Shown here: positions 62,159 through 64,000 of the stretch, one piece after another
Position numbering within the stretch: the first letter of the stretch is position 1
Layout of the letters: the number at the start of each line of letters is the position of its first letter
From: Paenibacillus odorifer
Lineage (GTDB): Bacteria; Bacillota; Bacilli; Paenibacillales; Paenibacillaceae
Length of the DNA stretch: 64,000 bases
Reading direction: 5' to 3'
NCBI RefSeq assembly: GCF_000758725.1
Contig: NZ_CP009428.1
Span: 806,001-870,000, forward strand
Notes under the pieces: generated by a model
Database searches by the model: none
Told to the model about the DNA's origin: nothing
The model's input: only the letters and a program-made list of their open reading frames with translations
Made by a program: the position numbers and the translations under genes

Positions 62159-62255
62159 TGAATTCTCCTTTGTGAGATAAATTTAGGATGCTTGGACCTG
62201 GCTTTGACGCTGTACTTGGTGGTTAGATGAACACGAACACCTCCAATGTTATTTT

Positions 62256-62269
62256 TGTAAACGCTTTCT
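62256..62269. promoter_or_regulatory. cre site upstream of the cellulase gene
   Basis: TGTAAACGCTTTCT is a near-perfect CcpA catabolite-responsive element. It lies about 100 bases before the cellulase start on the opposite strand. Confidence 0.75.
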
Positions 62270-62461
62270 GAATATACCCTAACATAGAATTCACTCAGCG
62301 AGTACCTTACTAATTTGTGGCAAATTCATATAAGAATTAGTGATTTAAATTAATTTTCCCCACAGTTGGATAAAGAAATTATTTAAATATCCCTACTCGT
62401 AGAAATTGGTTATTCAATAGGATTATCTCTAGCTGCCCGTTATACAAAAAAGAAATATAAC

Positions 62462-62490
62462 ATGACAAAAGCATATATATTAGATATGAT
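62462..62490 (+). promoter_or_regulatory. Promoter of the cobalamin riboswitch transcript
   Basis: ATGACA (62462-62467), 17 bases, TATGAT (62485-62490), predicting a start near 62497 just before the aptamer. Confidence 0.55.
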
Positions 62491-62514
62491 GAAGCATGAA
62501 AATTTAAAATTAGA

Positions 62515-62690
62515 AATAGGTGCCAACTATGAATGTTGCGGAAGTACAATCATAGATTGGTTAAATGGAAAGCGGGTGTGAATCCCGCGCGGTCCCGCCG
62601 CTGTAAAAGAGGAGTCCTTGCAAAATGCCACTGGGAAACTGGGAAGGCAGCAAGGGTGATGATACTTGAGCCAGAATATCTGCCTTTTTC
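62515..62690 (+). ncRNA. Cobalamin (B12) riboswitch aptamer
   Basis: The class signature is plain: AAAGCGGGTGTGAATCCCGC, then GGTCCCGCCGCTGTAA (the B12-box region), a variable arm, GCCACTGGGAAACTGGGAAGGC, and GAGCCAGAATATCTGCC at the 3' side. The promoter is just upstream, and a terminator hairpin at 62770-62804 is the likely switch element. It controls the secreted protein that follows and should turn it off when cobalamin is plentiful. Confidence 0.93.
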
Positions 62691-62769
62691 TGTTACACCA
62701 TCAAACTCTACGATCGATAGAGAGGTGCTTGAATAGTGTTTGCCAGCTAGTATTGTGGTTCACTATCTT

Positions 62770-62804
62770 AACCTCTTGACGTTTATGTTGAGTGGTTTTT
62801 TTTG
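62770..62804 (+). terminator. Riboswitch expression-platform terminator
   Basis: AACCTCTTGAC (62770-62780) pairs with GTTGAGTGGTT (62787-62797), with G-U pairs, and runs into T8. It stands between the aptamer and the coding region, so it probably stops transcription when cobalamin binds. Confidence 0.7.
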
Positions 62805-62865
62805 TGGTTATAAGAAAGTTTATTCTGTTTTTTATCATAGGTATGAAGGGAAGGGTTATGGAAAA

Positions 62866-64000
62866 ATGAAGAAAAATAAGTTTTTAGCGTGGTTACTCAT
62901 TGTAGCTGTATTTATCACGACATTCTCTACAAGTGTTATCCCAGCTCAAGCAAATGGAGCAAGCTCTACCCTTAAAGGGTATGTATCTGTATCCGTAGAG
63001 AAATTCACCTTAGGCCAAGGGTATATTAAGGAACCTATTAAAGTTCCGATTTATGAAGGCGATAATGGCGCATCTTTAATAACACGTGCGCTAGGAGATG
63101 GGAATTATAGACATTTAGGAAATATAGATAGTGGTTTTTATTTATCAGAAGTTAAAGATAGTGGCAGAAGCGAAGTCAATATTCCACAATATATTTTAGA
63201 TATGATTTCAGCCGATGGGAATACAGTCGGCACTAAAGCAGACCCAGAGTGGTTAAGTCAGTTTGACTACACCTCCATGTCGGGTTGGATGTATGCAGTA
63301 AATAATGTGTTTCCTCCGTTTGGGATGACCGATTATAAGCCTCAAGACGGTGACATCATTCGAACTCAGTTCACCACTTATGGCTATGGTTCTGATCTTG
63401 GTGGCTGGGGAGAAATCCCCGTTCAACTTGCCAATAAGGATGCTTTAACTGCGGAAATCGCCGAGATTAACAGTGACCCTAATAAAGAAACTATTTTGGA
63501 CAGACCAGTAGTACAATCGGCAGTTTATCAAGCCTATTCCGTGCTCGAAAATATGGCAAGCTCTCAAATAAGTGTAGATCATGCACTTGTAGGGCTTAAC
63601 CATGCATTAGACATAGAACCCCCTGTTATTACAGTAAGTGGCATACAAGATAAACAGGAAGTATCCAATAAAGAAATAAGCTTCAAAGTAGCTGTCACAG
63701 ACAATGTATATAGTGACATCATTCCAGAAGTGAAGCTGAATGGTGTTACTTTATCACCTGCGAATGGGGAGTACAAAGCTTCTCTGAATTCAGGCAGTAA
63801 TGCAATTACTGTAACGGCTCTTGACGGAGCTGGAAACAAAACAAATGTAACTTATCAAGTTACTTACAAACTGGAAACTACAGTTGCCGTCAAACAACAG
63901 TTAGATAAAAGCCTTGCCTATATTCTAAACACTGTAAAGAATCCGTCGTTTGGTACAGGTAGTGGAGAATGGTCGATCCTTTCTCTGGCACGGGCGAACT
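62866..64000 (+). CDS. Secreted DUF4430/transcobalamin-like protein under a B12 riboswitch (partial)
   Basis: An open frame of 378 codons runs off the right edge. It has a signal peptide 1-30 (KKNKFLAWLLIVAVFITTFS, ending PAQANG). A DUF4430 (transcobalamin C-terminal-like) domain spans about 35-190 (VEKFTLGQGYIKEPIKVPIYEGD, MSGWMYAVNNVFPPFGM, GYGSDLGGWGE). A short Ig-like domain (about 240-325: PPVITVSGIQDKQEVSNKEI) follows. At the end starts an alpha/alpha-barrel repeat (DKSLAYILNTVKNPSFGTGSGEWSILSLARAN), as in prenyltransferase/intrinsic-factor folds. This is the intrinsic-factor plan with the domain order reversed. It probably binds cobalamin or a corrinoid at the cell surface. Confidence 0.85.
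   Translation, partial: MKKNKFLAWLLIVAVFITTFSTSVIPAQANGASSTLKGYVSVSVEKFTLGQGYIKEPIKVPIYEGDNGASLITRALGDGNYRHLGNIDSGFYLSEVKDSGRSEVNIPQYILDMISADGNTVGTKADPEWLSQFDYTSMSGWMYAVNNVFPPFGMTDYKPQDGDIIRTQFTTYGYGSDLGGWGEIPVQLANKDALTAEIAEINSDPNKETILDRPVVQSAVYQAYSVLENMASSQISVDHALVGLNHALDIEPPVITVSGIQDKQEVSNKEISFKVAVTDNVYSDIIPEVKLNGVTLSPANGEYKASLNSGSNAITVTALDGAGNKTNVTYQVTYKLETTVAVKQQLDKSLAYILNTVKNPSFGTGSGEWSILSLARAN

Overview
The window looks like a low-to-mid GC, endospore-forming Firmicute, most probably Paenibacillus. This rests on the protein styles (copper-amine-oxidase-type stalk repeats, a GH5-Ig-CBM46-like cellulase, a DUF4430/transcobalamin-like secreted protein), bacillithiol genes (yojF-bshB2), sigma-D, CcpA and Fnr type sites, and strong AGGAGG-type ribosome binding sites. 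No rRNA, tRNA, integrase, transposase or CRISPR array was seen. Both ends cut through genes.

Layout. 0-4.1 kb is an accessory, partly decayed stretch: a flavodoxin-fold oxidoreductase opposite an HxlR remnant with an intact-looking operator, an SF0329-family gene, a metallo-hydrolase with an internal deletion, then an AbiF-like HEPN protein followed by a well-defined small RNA gene (promoter, hairpins, terminator) and a decayed type I toxin. 4.1-9.5 kb holds an AraC regulator divergent from a GH105-GH112 pair, suggesting use of rhamnogalacturonan-derived sugars. 9.5-16.7 kb has a membrane-anchored fumarate-reductase-like flavoprotein with an Fnr-like site, a methyltransferase-like gene, a kinase-like gene, a complete type I toxin/antisense RNA module, a GT-C glycosyltransferase and yaaA. 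16.9-27.5 kb has a giant HEAT-repeat protein, a heterodimeric ABC exporter and an FtsX-type ABC system. 27.5-28.4 kb is non-coding repeats: tandem copies of about 290 bp, then a GAAGTA hexanucleotide array.

28.6-39 kb contains small enzymes with their regulators (MarR, WYL, TetR), several with visible operators, including a TetR-NCS1 permease-DUF917-hydantoinase/oxoprolinase unit. 39-49.4 kb has a TolB-like protein, a secreted stalk-domain protein, a soluble PAS hybrid histidine kinase, yojF-bshB2, an unusual flagellin carrying a seven-repeat propeller-like insert behind a sigma-D promoter, a PIG-V-like mannosyltransferase and a YgjP-type metalloprotease.

49.4-59.3 kb is a PucR regulator opposite an operon of DUF2877, FdrA, DUF1116, a permease, an ankyrin-TPR protein and carbamate kinase. 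Three of these match the subunits of E. coli oxamate carbamoyltransferase (AllFGH), so the operon probably breaks down a carbamoylated compound and makes ATP from carbamoyl phosphate. A consensus Fnr box and cre-like sites suggest anaerobic and carbon control. 59.4-64 kb has a lipoprotein, a small membrane protein, a secreted GH5 cellulase with a cre site, and a cobalamin riboswitch ahead of a secreted transcobalamin-like protein that runs off the window.

The strongest candidates for something under-described are the AbiF-like gene with its adjacent small RNA, the propeller-bearing flagellin, the ankyrin-TPR protein inside the oxamate-type operon, and the riboswitch-controlled transcobalamin-like protein.
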